Source: Branchiostoma floridae
Taxonomy: Eukaryota > Chordata > Leptocardii > Amphioxiformes > Branchiostomatidae
Length of the DNA stretch: 64,000 bases
Direction of reading: 5' to 3'
Assembly (NCBI RefSeq): GCF_000003815.2
Contig: NC_049981.1
Coordinates: 1,204,600-1,268,599 of the forward strand
Shown here: in pieces, positions 13,201 through 20,655 of the stretch
Position numbering within the stretch: position 1 is the stretch's first letter
Layout: every line of letters starts with the position of its first letter
Made by a program: the position numbers and the translations under genes
The notes under the pieces: model-generated
Database searches by the model: none
Told to the model about the DNA's origin: nothing
The model's input: only the letters and a program-made list of their open reading frames with translations

Positions 13201-16200
13201 TGATAGGGTATCTTGGTTGGGGCTGCACCTATCTTTTGGAAGGGACGTCAAATTGTTTCCCATACCAGAAGGTGCTAAGCACATTAAAGGGGTAGGACTA
13301 GCAACCCCTCCCTGCAAAACTACTCTGCTACTGAAACAGTAGGTACTGTCCTATGTATCACTATACACTTCCTGTGTCACGGAGCTAACGAACGAAGTTC
13401 AGCAGGCTTGTCTTAGATAAAATAAAGAAGCACAATTGAGTCTCTGGTACGTTTGCTTCTGCTTTTATCATAAAGCCTGTAAAACTCTCACTTAACAACA
13501 GCTTGAGGAACTTCCGATTAAAGAGGATGATCTTCTGACATTGCTTCTTAATCGGCAAAACTATAAATAACACGATACTAAACCCTGTCTTCTGTGTTAG
13601 CGATAATGATACTGACATCACCTGATAACCTTTTCAGTACCATGGACAGTGGAAAGGCACAGTAGATAACATGATTATGACGGAGACTTGACAGCGTTAT
13701 ACTTACATCATTGCCCCCGGTAGGCACTTAGCTTGTACAGTACACAATTATTTCTCGTGTCAAGTCTTTACCTTGATGTAGTCGTAGACACATCTGGAGG
13801 CGTACTCGATGTCCAGGTCCAGGAACTCCAGAGTAACGGGCAGCCCCTGGCCATCAATGTTGTACTCACAGGACAGGTACGGGTCGTACGGGGCGGGGTA
13901 CGTGGTCAGCTTGATCTCTCCGCTGGGCCCGGTCAGATCGGGAGGACCACACCCGGGGCTGGCTAAAAGGCGATATTGAAACGTATATTTGTATATATGT
14001 ATGTATATACCACTGTATTTTCTAAGGAGATTAAGTATTAGTGATACCCTTTCGATTCTTTTGGTGAAGTTCAAACTGAATTGTCCCAACTTCATCTCAA
14101 GCAGGTGAGCTATCTACCATCCAAAACACGTGACCACAGCTTCCCCTAAAAACGAGCTATCAAAAATGGAAGTTCTGATGTAATGTCAAGGAAAGCAGCA
14201 AGGGGTCCCGAAGTCTAATTCTTTCCTTTGATAGAAAATGAACTAACCACGTACAGGTTTCGCGACAGTTCATCCCTAGCTTATTGAGCTATGCTGTCAA
14301 ATCACATACGTCGTACATAACGTCACATACAAACACTATAAAACATAAAACCTTCTTGGCGAAGGTAATAAATCGTTGTGTAAGCAGCGGTCACGCGTTA
14401 ATCATGGCTTTCCAGACCGACACGTGTGTTGTGACTGTCGCGAAAAGAAACGCCACCTAGGAGTCTGCTCTGCGCATAACAGGAGTCAGTCGTTTGGACT
14501 CTAGAAGAGACATTCTATGTCTTAGATATGCGCAATCTCTTGCGAAATCTAGCAGATACAGTTCATGGCTCCCATTGCGGCGTGGGGATGTCCACAACAG
14601 AACTTTAAGGAATAATGCCAGCTACACCAGTTTCAAATGTAGGACGTCCCGGTTGAGTAACGGTGCAGCACTCTCCCCTATTGCGTCAGACTCCTCAATG
14701 AAAACTTGTAGTGTTTTTCTAAAGGAATCGGACATGTCAGTGTATAGTAATTAATATGTTGTATATATATATATATATGTACGTATATGTGAAATGATCA
14801 TTGTACAAAATTGCAATTCAGCCGTTAGGCTGCAACAGTTTTTTAATCCTATAAACCATTTCTCTCTCTCTCTCTTAAAACATATTCATATTTTTGTGTG
14901 GATGTTTTGATTATACATGGCGTGAAATAAAAAGTCTGAGACAAACAAGACTAAAAGAAAACAAGGCTCAAACGTTAATGCATATACATGACTCACCTTG
15001 TTGACATTGTTCTCCAGTCCATCCCGGTGAGCAGGTGCACTTGTAACCGGTGATCGTTCTCTCACAGACCCCATGCTGGCAAGACAATTTCATACATTCC
15101 TCCATATCTGTGTTGAAGGAACATTTCTCAACATCAGATTTCAAACAAGAACTTCAAATCTATAAATCAGTAAATGCAGGAAAAGCAGCAAAATGAATTG
15201 CGATTGTAAAACATTTTGGTGCTTTCTAGTCAAGTCAAAGTATTTATGAAGTTTGATAGCCATAATGTATGTACATGTGCAAGACATGTTGTGAATTTCA
15301 ATTTTCTTTTTCTTTAGAATTTGCTACCTGTGGTAAGCAGAGGTGTAAGAGCAATCGGTGTAGGCTTGATGTTGGTATGGCGATCTGTTGACGTTTCTTT
15401 CAGTTCCAGTCCCCATTGGGTAGAAAGCATGTTGGAGTAGGCAACGGTTGAGCTATTCTCCTGGTAGAAGCTAAACCACCACGGAGTGCTTGCGTTCAAA
15501 ATGCTATCCAAAATCGTCATGTTGTCATTAACCCTTGAATCGTAGACATCCTGTAAATACATTATGGTTACAGATGCACGTTCATTCTGTTACTTGATTC
15601 CTTGTTTATTTTGACCTCGTTATCATTATCTTTTGACTATGTTATTTAGTGTTCGTTATTTTGTATTTGTGTCCTTCTTTTTGTCATGTGTAAGAGGAGA
15701 AGACCCAGATAAGCAACTTTGCTTTTTGTCAAATCCTCGTTAAATAAATGTGAATAAAAAAAAATGTTACAGATCTTCGGACACTGTCTTCTCTGCAAAT
15801 GAACCTTCAGCAGACATGGGGCCTTGCCCGAACCCATCTATGCCACACAGCACTATGGAGGAAAGTACCATTTTCCCCTTTTTGATCACTGCCAACATTC
15901 ATTCTACCAAGGTGTAGCCTTAACAGTATTCTGGCACAATTGTACAGTAAGAATTGGTCTTTTAGGGTAATTGCATTATTAAAATGTGACTGGCACCACG
16001 TATACAGAACCTTTATTTGGAGCTTTGATTGTAACACTTGCTAACAAAGAAGCTTACCCCATTTCCAGTTGCAAAGTGAGTTGCGAGGATTGTCGCGGCC
16101 ACCAATGCTATCACCAAGAGACCGCAGCCCAGAGCATGCCAAGGAGCGTTCTTGTAACCAGATTTCACCCAAATCCACAGGTCAATAGCACGCCCTAAGA

Positions 16201-19200
16201 TAGGAAAATATCAATAATGATATCCTTTTTTACAATTATAAATGATACGACATATAGCAATTTGTACAAGAATTCATAATCTTAACCCTCAAACCACCAT
16301 AGCTTTTTTGTTACGTAGATTACCGTATGGGGTCAAAACTGACCCCAAGACGTTTTGTACAAATACAGTTTTTTGTGTGAATCTTTTTATGATTTGTATA
16401 TATGTATAGTTTCATTAATCTATGTGGGACAATCTGACATGATTAGGTGAGAATACTTCTAGCTCATTATCATAATTTATGCAGAAGATCATGAGGACCA
16501 CATTTTGCACCAACGCTTTTCAGAACGGGAAGGAGGTTTTTGATGCCTGTACCAGCTTCAATGCCATATAGCGCCTGAATGGCTTATGCTAGGGCCGCCA
16601 AACTTGGTAACTTTTTAGAAAATGTTGATAGCAAACATTTTCAGTGAACAAAGTATGTTCATCATTTTTCATGTTGCCATGGCAACGGAATTCTGACAGA
16701 CAAATTTATTACGAAATTTTCTAATTTTGTATTAAACATTTAAGTTTTAAGGTTTTCTTGGCAAATAACAGTTGTTTATCACATCTTATGAAATTTAACG
16801 TAAATTTCAGGACTCAATATTCATAATTTATGCTCATTTAATGACGTCATCAGTCAAAATCCAAGATGGCGGCCGATATTACCTAGATGACGTCATAATG
16901 TCGTCATATAACATGATAATGGCACAAAAGTTGCTACAATAATTTTGGCTTACATGTACATCATTCTCTGACAATTTCGTAATCCTACCATAAGTAGTTT
17001 AGGTGTGGGTCGCAAAAGTTTGTTTAAAAAAATGCTGGGGTCAGTTTTGACCCCACTGGACCATGCATAAACTTTCGAGGATAACTTAATCAACAATAAA
17101 CCAATCTCGGTAAAAACGTAGAAGAAGTTATAGGACATATACACAAACAAACTCGTGGAAGGAAATTTGTTTTCGACGAGAAATGATATAATGGCACACA
17201 TTGATATACGCCTGGGGTCAGTTTTGACCCCATACGGTGGTTTGAGGGTTAAGAGGTAGTTGAATGTACTGTCTAGATCTTTGACTTTGTAGGATTTTAA
17301 ATGTCTCAATATCATGTACTAGTGGACATTGTCTTTTTTACTAGCCCCTACTCAAAATGTTGGAATTATCACATGTCAGTGCGTAGCTTATCTACCTGAA
17401 TATAGATCAATCGATCAATTGATACTCTTTATCTAAATTGGTCTGCCATGTCGGCCTTGGCAGCTTCCACAACACGAGGACACAGGCATTGCATAAGTTG
17501 TTACAAAAACAAAAACGACATATATGAATACAATGCATTATACATACATAGTATCATTTGGGACACCGAATAACAACGCGGTACGGCACTCATTCTCTGC
17601 CATTTCTGGATATAAAAGACAAACCCCCGTGAAAAAAAATGAAATGATAAATTCAGAATCACAAATAAATTTAAAAAAAGAACTTGCCGCTGTATCAGAT
17701 TCTACAATATTCATGAATCGCCAATGATTCTGAATATTAAGGTTAAAATGTTTTAACATCTTAGAAGGCTAAAAGTTAGACCTTGAAAAAATGTCGATAT
17801 TTTTGAAATCGCGCCCGACCAACTCCTCTGATAGCACAACAAATCTTCTGTCAAATGTTTCTCCCTATAATATCTAGCTGGGTTTGTCTGGTAGAGACTA
17901 TCATCTTGCCGTCTGAACATCAAACGCAACAGCGATGTGCTGACATATGCATGTACAGCTGCCTATTCGCGGCATACAGGATGTTTTGCGACAGAACTGA
18001 TAGAATTTTATGACATGTTTTCGTCATGCACAAGAAATTGTGTTGTCCCCTGACTGATATATTAACTTTAATATATTAGATAACCAGCAAATTAAGTAGA
18101 TGTGACATATATATAATGATCAAAATAAGACACCCCCAAAGGCTTAAGCGAGCAAAACATTCTGCTACTTTTCATATCCATTGGTATGTTCGTACAGTCG
18201 TACTCCTACTCAACATATACCATACATACTTATTACACCAGACTGATTAGGCTTCACCAATCTAAGTTCTTGGTTTGACGGATTTTGTGGTATATTGCTG
18301 AGTATGGATATGAATATGAAAGTCTAAGGGGAAATCTCGGCCATGATACCCAAAGTTTTAGAAAGTAAAGATAAATCTTCCTCCTAGCCATCTGTTCTCT
18401 TTTCCAGTTGGCTGAATGTTTTTCAAGTATCGCAGAACCAAGAAAATTAATTGATGTGGCCGTATTTACCTATGCCTGTCATAGATAAGGCTAGACCACC
18501 ATAATTTTATGGATGACATACTCTGGACTCCGAGACTGAAGACCCCAAAACTAATGTGCGTAGGCGAATAAAAAGAGAAAAATCCTAAAGCAAAAGATGC
18601 AACTAAACCACTTGTGCAGATGACTAAACATCCAGGCTAGGGCTGGGTACCGGTACAGAAAATTCAGGTCCAGGTCCGGTCCAAAGGATCAGGTCCAGGT
18701 CCGGACCTGAACCTGGACCTGATTCAGTATGACTCATATACCAATGGTCCATTTCACTACCAAGAAATCTGTTTGGTGGGGTATTAGACTTACACTGGCG
18801 TTTTAAAACACTACAACGCTAACTGCACCTGTACGATTGACTGTAAACCTTCAATTACTATAAACTCTACTCTACTTCACTCTTGTCATTTTCTTCCAAC
18901 TGCAAGCGCCAAAACGTGTGAATGCCTGATAAAATGATATGTTAATTTTCTAATCGGTCCAACATCCGGTCCACCTAATTTTTTCAGGTCCGGTTTTTCT
19001 GGACCGGTCCAATAAGAAAAACCGGTTTTGTACCGGTAAGCTGTACCGATACCCAGCCCTAATCCAGGCCATTCTTTCCCAGGCTTGGTTTGTCTTATGT
19101 TCACCTCCTATAATACTGTAAGAAACAAGCGTTACCAGTTCTATCATGTTTATATTGTCATTCTTAAAGAAGGAACAAGGGCGCTTTGGCCCCATGCCGT

Positions 19201-20655
19201 CAGACCGTGTGTCCCCTTACCATGGACAGCATATCCTGGCAAGCTTGAAATTCTGCTTGACCCGGGATGCTATTGTGTAACTTGTGACACAGCTGTTTTT
19301 GACAACAGGCGAAAATCAATACGCGTTTGGATGTCAACCATAAAATTAAACCACAGTGGCCTTACCTACGTGATCTAGTGTATTGCTCAAGTTTGAATAA
19401 AAATTCGACGTACCTTTTACAAAGCTTACATCTTCCGGCTTTTTGTATTTGTAGGGACCCTCGGTATCTGACAACAAAACATAAAAAAGTAGTTTTTATC
19501 TATCAAATTTGTTGAGCAAGTCAAGTTTAGGTCGCAGCGAGTCCGCCGACCTGAGGAAATGGGATATAAGCTGATGTATGGCACTGGTGTGTTTTATCGT
19601 ACAAAATCGCGCATTGGTCGGAAAAACGCGCACAACAAGATTAATGTATAAAAGCGCAACAAAACGATGCCCAGAACAACCATGAGTAATTTTTCTCCAT
19701 AATCATCTTCACATAAACATCGAGACCTCGGGATAATTTTAGCAAATTCTTACCAAAAGCACAAACATAGTAGCGTTTCATCGCACGACAAGTCAACCAA
19801 TTTGAGAGCATTTTTATATAACTGTTACCTTACATGCCGCGCCGTAGACTTCTTCATCTGGCCATGGGATATATATCAAAAGAAGTCTCTCCTTGATAGA
19901 ATCAAGGACGTTGTATGATATACTCAATCAAAGCACATGCAAACGAAAGAGCCTTGTTAACAGCAAATAGACCAATATATAATAAGATATTTTAGGTAAG
20001 GTGGGGTCACACCTGCGTATATATTTAAGTCCGTAAGAGGCGCGCATGGGAGTATTTACCTCCACCAGGCTCCACAGGTCGTTGTAAAAATAATACAAAT
20101 TGGACAAACGTAAACAGGTAACATATCAGAAGAGTTAGCTGGGTCGCTAACCATACTTCTCGGTCAGCTAACTCATCTGGCATGTTATTGTATCTATATT
20201 TGTCCAATTCTTACTATTTTTCCCGCGACCTGTGGAGCCTGGTAGAGACTTAAACGCACCTCAAACGGACTTGATATATACGCATGTGTGACCCCACCTG
20301 TACTGTATAGGTCGGAACGGTTCCAGCTGGAGATGCACATTGTATAGGCAGCTAAAATCAACAAGAAGCCAGAAAAGTACTGCGCGAAATATTGATGCCA
20401 AAAAAAATGCAAAGCGCAGCCGACCCGCGGGAATGTACTTTGCAGCAGGCTTGGATCAGATAAGTTATTACATATGCAACTTGTAACGCGTCAGGTAACT
20501 TTACTGTCATTCTGTGATAACTGAGGTCACTTTAAAAGTGAGAGTTAGTCATAGAGGTGTGACCTACCTGTAGACGTGTCCGTTGGGCAGGAAAAGTTGA
20601 CATGATCCTTCGATTCCTCAGTGCCCTTTTCATCTCGGGGCGTCCTCGTCCCCAT
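692..20655 (-). CDS. Type II transmembrane multidomain lectin-like mosaic protein (partial, C-terminus outside window)
   Basis: Gene-level entry. Twenty-seven exons chain in compatible phase from an ATG at 20655 down to 692, with consensus GT-AG sites throughout. The order is cytoplasmic tail, membrane helix, stalk, EGF, CUB, Thr/Pro linker, ShKT, EGF, EGF, ShKT, Pro/Thr microexon, ShKT, EGF, EGF, PAN/Apple, trefoil, GON, EGF, C-type lectin, then three EGFs. That is about 1,275 residues, and no stop codon is reached before the left edge. There is no cleavable signal peptide; the single hydrophobic helix near residue 50-70 predicts a type II surface protein with all modules outside the cell. 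Nearly every module is bounded by phase 1 introns, the hallmark of exon shuffling. Family knowledge supports carbohydrate or matrix binding for CUB, CTLD, PAN and EGF domains. No enzyme domain is seen. I do not recognise a named orthologue. The exon chain is inferred without transcripts, so small exons could be missing. Confidence 0.85.
1013..1123 (-). CDS. Exon 26: calcium-binding EGF domain 8
   Basis: Phase 1-1 exon of 37 residues, DINECTRKPCQHGQC to CSPGWTGQNCQQ. It differs from its neighbours by only a few residues; flanking intron sequence is also duplicated (see 620-1460). Confidence 0.9.
1456..1566 (-). CDS. Exon 25: calcium-binding EGF domain 7
   Basis: Phase 1-1 exon of 37 residues starting DINECTSTPCQHGQC and ending CTCSPGWTGQNC. 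The D-I-N-E-C opening and the Gly-Tyr-Lys-Cys stretch are the calcium-binding EGF signature. It is the first of a tandem array of near-identical copies. Confidence 0.9.
1637..1860. repeat. Intronic tandem duplication, about 138 bp period
   Basis: Two copies of a segment containing ggcactcctaggatcctat and gttgtaaaacgagg start near 1637 and 1775. They lie in the intron between the lectin and EGF exons; the rest of 1860-2400 shows nothing recognisable. Confidence 0.75.
2405..3141 (-). CDS. Exons 23-24: C-type lectin domain with EPN motif
   Basis: Two exons, 2936-3141 (phase 1 to 0) and 2405-2585 (phase 0 to 1), encode about 129 residues. The four canonical cysteines are in HQTCEADGG, QNCVHM, DDYCY and YFICQ. 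The WIGLSD and FTNWAPNEPN motifs are intact. EPN is the signature for mannose/fucose/GlcNAc-type binding in this family, and YKWDDDYC sits where WND normally completes the calcium site (Asp in place of Asn). Calcium-dependent sugar binding is likely but the WDD variant leaves some doubt. Confidence 0.92.
3427..4075. repeat. Segmental duplication, copy A (contains EGF 6)
   Basis: From ggtttccggcacccc through the EGF exon to tgttgattgattctt this matches 9131-9510 with only a handful of substitutions plus an 8-bp indel. Copy A carries an extra block of about 260 bp (about 3721-3981) that copy B lacks. The block contains runs like aaaaaagtctacaccccc and may be a small mobile insertion. Confidence 0.88.
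3581..3673 (-). CDS. Exon 22: EGF-like domain 6
   Basis: Phase 1-1 exon of 31 residues, near-identical to EGF 5 at 9284-9376 (DRPTC versus DRSTC). It is part of the segmental duplication described at 3427-4075. Frame and splice sites are intact, so it is likely a functional exon newly inserted between GON and the lectin domain. Confidence 0.85.
4091..4426. repeat. Short intronic tandem repeats
   Basis: At 4091-4176 a 29-32 bp unit (tctgtgttgcaatgtcttac) occurs three times. At about 4360-4426 a 33-bp unit (cttgttgatgatatttaaag) occurs twice. They flank the last GON exon at 4225-4303. Confidence 0.75.
4225..5622 (-). CDS. Exons 18-21: complete GON domain
   Basis: Four exons, 5378-5622, 5045-5153, 4550-4740 and 4225-4303, in phases 1-0, 0-1, 1-0 and 0-1, give about 208 residues. 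Family landmarks in order are NDGEYILYPF, RVYCHGMASGTPNEFLTL, GTTKFSKIRI, YGHAGDCYSA, GTFKVNLTGTGLALAP and the final CGGWCGDC. These match the GON domain that ends the ADAMTS9/20/GON-1 metalloproteases. No metalloprotease or thrombospondin repeat accompanies it here, and it is embedded between a trefoil and an EGF. Function outside ADAMTS is unknown; surface retention or ER trafficking would be guesses. Confidence 0.88.
5984..6499. mobile_element. MITE-like element with TTAA ends
   Basis: The element starts TTAAAGGGACATAATGTA and ends with its exact reverse complement, giving 18-bp terminal inverted repeats including TTAA at both outer ends. Its length is 516 bp and it has no coding capacity. 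TTAA flanks suggest mobilisation by a piggyBac-type transposase; that assignment is inferred. Confidence 0.75.
6500..7125. repeat. ACGTCACGT-rich foldback repeat cluster 1
   Basis: Dense copies of cacgtcacgta and its complement. A near-perfect inverted repeat with 39-bp arms at 6698-6736 and 6883-6921 (one mismatch) encloses a core with ccgacgtattacagaaacgt. A second, looser palindrome lies at 6922-7110, bounded by tatggcaata and its complement. No open frame. Related copies lie at 8105-8516 and 5930-5980. Confidence 0.78.
7139..7241. repeat. (TA)n/(TG)n microsatellite
   Basis: A run of TA dinucleotides followed by tgtgtgtctgtgtg repeats, in the intron between the trefoil and GON exons. Confidence 0.95.
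7370..7501 (-). CDS. Exon 17: trefoil (P-type) domain lacking the first cysteine
   Basis: Phase 1-1 exon of 44 residues. The trefoil core is clear: RQDCGWPGITAAEC, then GCCWDSSISGVKWCFY. In trefoil proteins the first of six cysteines sits ten residues before the DCG cysteine; here that position is Gln (EGQLVNPY...). The domain therefore has five cysteines and one would be unpaired unless it bonds elsewhere. Trefoil domains occur in mucosal secreted proteins. Confidence 0.88.
8105..8516. repeat. ACGTCACGT-rich repeat cluster 2 (tandem units)
   Basis: A single arm (cacgtcctactcaatcgtta) near 8197 is followed by two tandem units of about 138 bp, each running from ccgcacgtaagtgt to tagctcccgtatttt. 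Same family as 6500-7125. The rest of the intron 7502-8104 shows nothing recognised. Confidence 0.75.
8778..9017 (-). CDS. Exon 16: PAN/Apple domain
   Basis: Single phase 1-1 exon of 80 residues. The central helix motif VTLQGCAEACCADSTCLSFQ followed by a GCYVKSRLC segment is typical of PAN/Apple domains, which bind proteins or carbohydrates. The C-terminal strand (NMYDRISI) completes the fold. The next intron contains the ACGTCACGT-type repeats. Confidence 0.88.
9131..9510. repeat. Segmental duplication, copy B (contains EGF 5)
   Basis: Partner of 3427-4075 in the same orientation. The match spans both intronic flanks and the exon. High intronic identity indicates a recent copy or gene conversion. 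Confidence 0.88.
9284..9376 (-). CDS. Exon 15: EGF-like domain 5
   Basis: Phase 1-1 exon of 31 residues: ECTVQCLNGGTIDRSTC, then CSCPPGFSGEKC. It lies inside a segment almost identical, introns included, to 3427-4075. The coding difference between the two copies is Ser here versus Pro there at one position. Confidence 0.88.
9748..9861 (-). CDS. Exon 14: EGF-like domain 4
   Basis: Phase 1-1 exon of 38 residues: ACGKTCANGGTVAGN, then HTCDCNCVGLWSGDLC. It is the paralogue of the exon at 11485-11601 and shares the CDCNCVG core and long first loop. Confidence 0.86.
9999..10112 (-). CDS. Exon 13: ShKT domain 3
   Basis: Phase 1-1 exon of 38 residues: AACQ, LCGANPGWPTTESC, then DYVRENCPQFCGLC. It starts the second ShKT-EGF-EGF block and closely resembles ShKT 1 at 11786-11902. 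Confidence 0.88.
10484..10513 (-). CDS. Exon 12: 30-nt linker microexon
   Basis: A 30-nt phase 1-1 segment with acceptor CTAG and donor GGAG|GTAGG encodes DLAPTPAPTG. It fits exactly between ShKT 2 and ShKT 3 and keeps the frame, so it can be included or skipped without a frameshift. Transcript evidence is needed to confirm it is used. Confidence 0.6.
10633..10746 (-). CDS. Exon 11: ShKT domain 2
   Basis: Phase 1-1 exon of 38 residues with six ShKT cysteines: PC, LC, SC, then DYVRDNCHAMCGVC. It stands without partner EGFs and is followed by a Pro/Thr linker microexon. More diverged from ShKT 1 and 3 than those two are from each other (CHAMCGVC versus CPQFCGLC). Confidence 0.86.
10916..11008 (-). 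CDS. Exon 10: EGF-like domain 3
   Basis: Phase 1-1 exon of 31 residues (93 bp): VCNLQCLNGGVLDQSTC, then CLCAAGFDGETC. Same length and cysteine pattern as the EGF exons at 9284-9376 and 3581-3673, which marks it as an older member of that trio. Confidence 0.86.
11485..11601 (-). CDS. Exon 9: EGF-like domain 2
   Basis: Phase 1-1 exon, 39 residues. Cysteine pattern CDNRPC, then NTCDCNCVGHWSGPTC. The long insert between the second and third cysteines (GGHRGGNPDNYGEN) and the CDCNCVG core distinguish it from the calcium-binding EGFs. A paralogous copy with the same core lies at 9748-9861. Confidence 0.85.
11786..11902 (-). CDS. Exon 8: ShKT domain 1
   Basis: Phase 1-1 exon of 39 residues carrying a six-cysteine ShKT pattern: NC, LC, MC, then DYVRDNCPQFCGLC. 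ShKT domains are small disulfide knots that occur in secreted animal proteins; here it is a structural or binding module inside a membrane protein, not a free toxin. It is very similar to the copy at 9999-10112. Confidence 0.88.
12190..12495 (-). CDS. Exon 7: Thr/Pro repeat linker
   Basis: Phase 1-1 exon of 102 residues, almost entirely Thr, Pro, Gln and Arg, with six near-perfect copies of a 10-residue unit (TTTTPRPTTQ, 30 bp in DNA). There are no cysteines. Such sequence is expected to be heavily O-glycosylated and extended, like a mucin stalk, separating the CUB domain from the ShKT/EGF block. The plus strand here is G/T-rich and gives long antisense open frames that are not genes. Copy number may vary between alleles. 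Confidence 0.85.
12895..13962 (-). CDS. Exons 5-6: CUB domain
   Basis: Two exons, 13772-13962 (phase 1 to 0) and 12895-13066 (phase 0 to 1), with an intron between them. Together they give one complete CUB domain of about 110 residues. The four CUB cysteines are present (CGPP, LSCEYNI, SRCVYDY, GNICGTT). The acidic calcium-site pattern of cbCUB domains is visible (LEFLDLDIE, then YDYIKVYDG and KSDDSTNGRG). CUB domains bind protein or sugar ligands in extracellular proteins. The intron at 13067-13771 holds nothing recognised beyond simple AT-rich sequence. Confidence 0.9.
14095..14390. mobile_element. Dispersed repeat ending in ACCTTCTTGGCGAAGGT
   Basis: The segment with gagctatc motifs and a terminal palindrome (accttcttggcgaaggt) matches the family seen at 49560-49985. 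It lies in the intron between the EGF 1 and CUB exons. It looks like a short interspersed repeat. The remainder up to 14990 contains small (TA)n and (TC)n runs only. Confidence 0.55.
14997..15107 (-). CDS. Exon 4: EGF domain 1
   Basis: Phase 1-1 exon, 37 residues, with six cysteines in EGF spacing: DMEECMKLSCQHGVC, then YKCTCSPGWTGEQC. The lead residues are DMEEC, close to the calcium-binding D-x-[DN]-E-C signature seen in the terminal EGFs of the same gene. The second half closely matches the EGFs at 692-1566, so these copies share a common source. Confidence 0.88.
15328..15550 (-). CDS. Exon 3: extracellular stalk
   Basis: Phase 0 to phase 1 exon of 74 residues between the membrane helix and the first EGF. 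It has no cysteines. It contains three N-glycosylation sequons (NMT, NAS and NSS within DNMTILD, LNASTP and ENSST) and ends in a Thr/Pro-rich segment. No known domain is recognised; a SEA domain was considered but the G-SVVV-type cleavage motif is not visible. The best description is a glycosylated spacer holding the ectodomain off the membrane. Confidence 0.75.
16058..16194 (-). CDS. Exon 2: signal-anchor transmembrane helix
   Basis: Phase 1 to phase 0 exon of about 46 residues. A basic juxtamembrane segment (KSGYKNAPWH) is followed by about 20 hydrophobic residues (ALGCGLLVIALVAATILATH). With no signal peptide upstream and positive charges on the N-terminal side, this is a type II signal anchor. 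All extracellular modules follow it. The intron before it is about 4.4 kb and holds two MITE-like elements and one 3-bp-TSD element. Confidence 0.8.
16282..17252. mobile_element. piggyBac-type MITE, 971 bp
   Basis: Ends TTAACCCTCAAACCACC and GGTGGTTTGAGGGTTAA, so TTAA target duplications flank CCCT-starting inverted repeats, typical of piggyBac-class ends. Subterminal inverted copies of tggggtcaaaactgacccca reinforce the symmetry. It has no transposase. It sits in the first intron of the minus-strand gene. Confidence 0.82.
17253..18637. other. Intron sequence, nothing recognised
   Basis: AT-rich intronic DNA between two mobile elements. Open frames are short, and I see no domain, RNA gene or clear repeat. 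Confidence 0.6.
18638..19061. mobile_element. hAT-type MITE with 8-bp target duplication
   Basis: Terminal inverted repeats TAGGGCTGGGTACCGGTAC (19 bases, one mismatch at the other end) bound a 424-bp element with internal palindromes of caggtccaggtccgg. Both sides are flanked by the identical octamer ATCCAGGC, the hallmark of hAT insertion. No coding capacity. A related half element lies at 32316. Confidence 0.88.
19999..20299. mobile_element. Inverted-repeat MITE family H, copy 1
   Basis: About 35-bp inverted ends starting AGGTGGGGTCACAC, with an internal palindrome around tagctgggtcgctaacc. Three-base GTA flanks both ends. A second copy is at 47918-48226. Three-base duplications fit PIF/Harbinger-like elements, though GTA is not the usual TWA. 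Confidence 0.8.
20568..20655 (-). CDS. Exon 1: start codon and cytoplasmic tail
   Basis: The ATG at 20655-20653 opens 29 codons of charged, hydrophilic sequence (MGTRTPRDEKGTEESKDH...). The donor reads CTACAG|GTAGGT and leaves phase 1. The lack of any hydrophobic stretch rules out a signal peptide here. The next compatible exon carries the membrane helix, so this is the intracellular tail. The start was chosen as the only ATG ahead of this donor in frame; the 5' UTR could extend to another exon upstream. Confidence 0.75.

Noticed and set aside
15328-15550. SEA domain in the stalk
   Set aside because: Position after the membrane helix fits, but length (74 residues) is short and the G-S-V-V-V cleavage motif and strand pattern are not visible.
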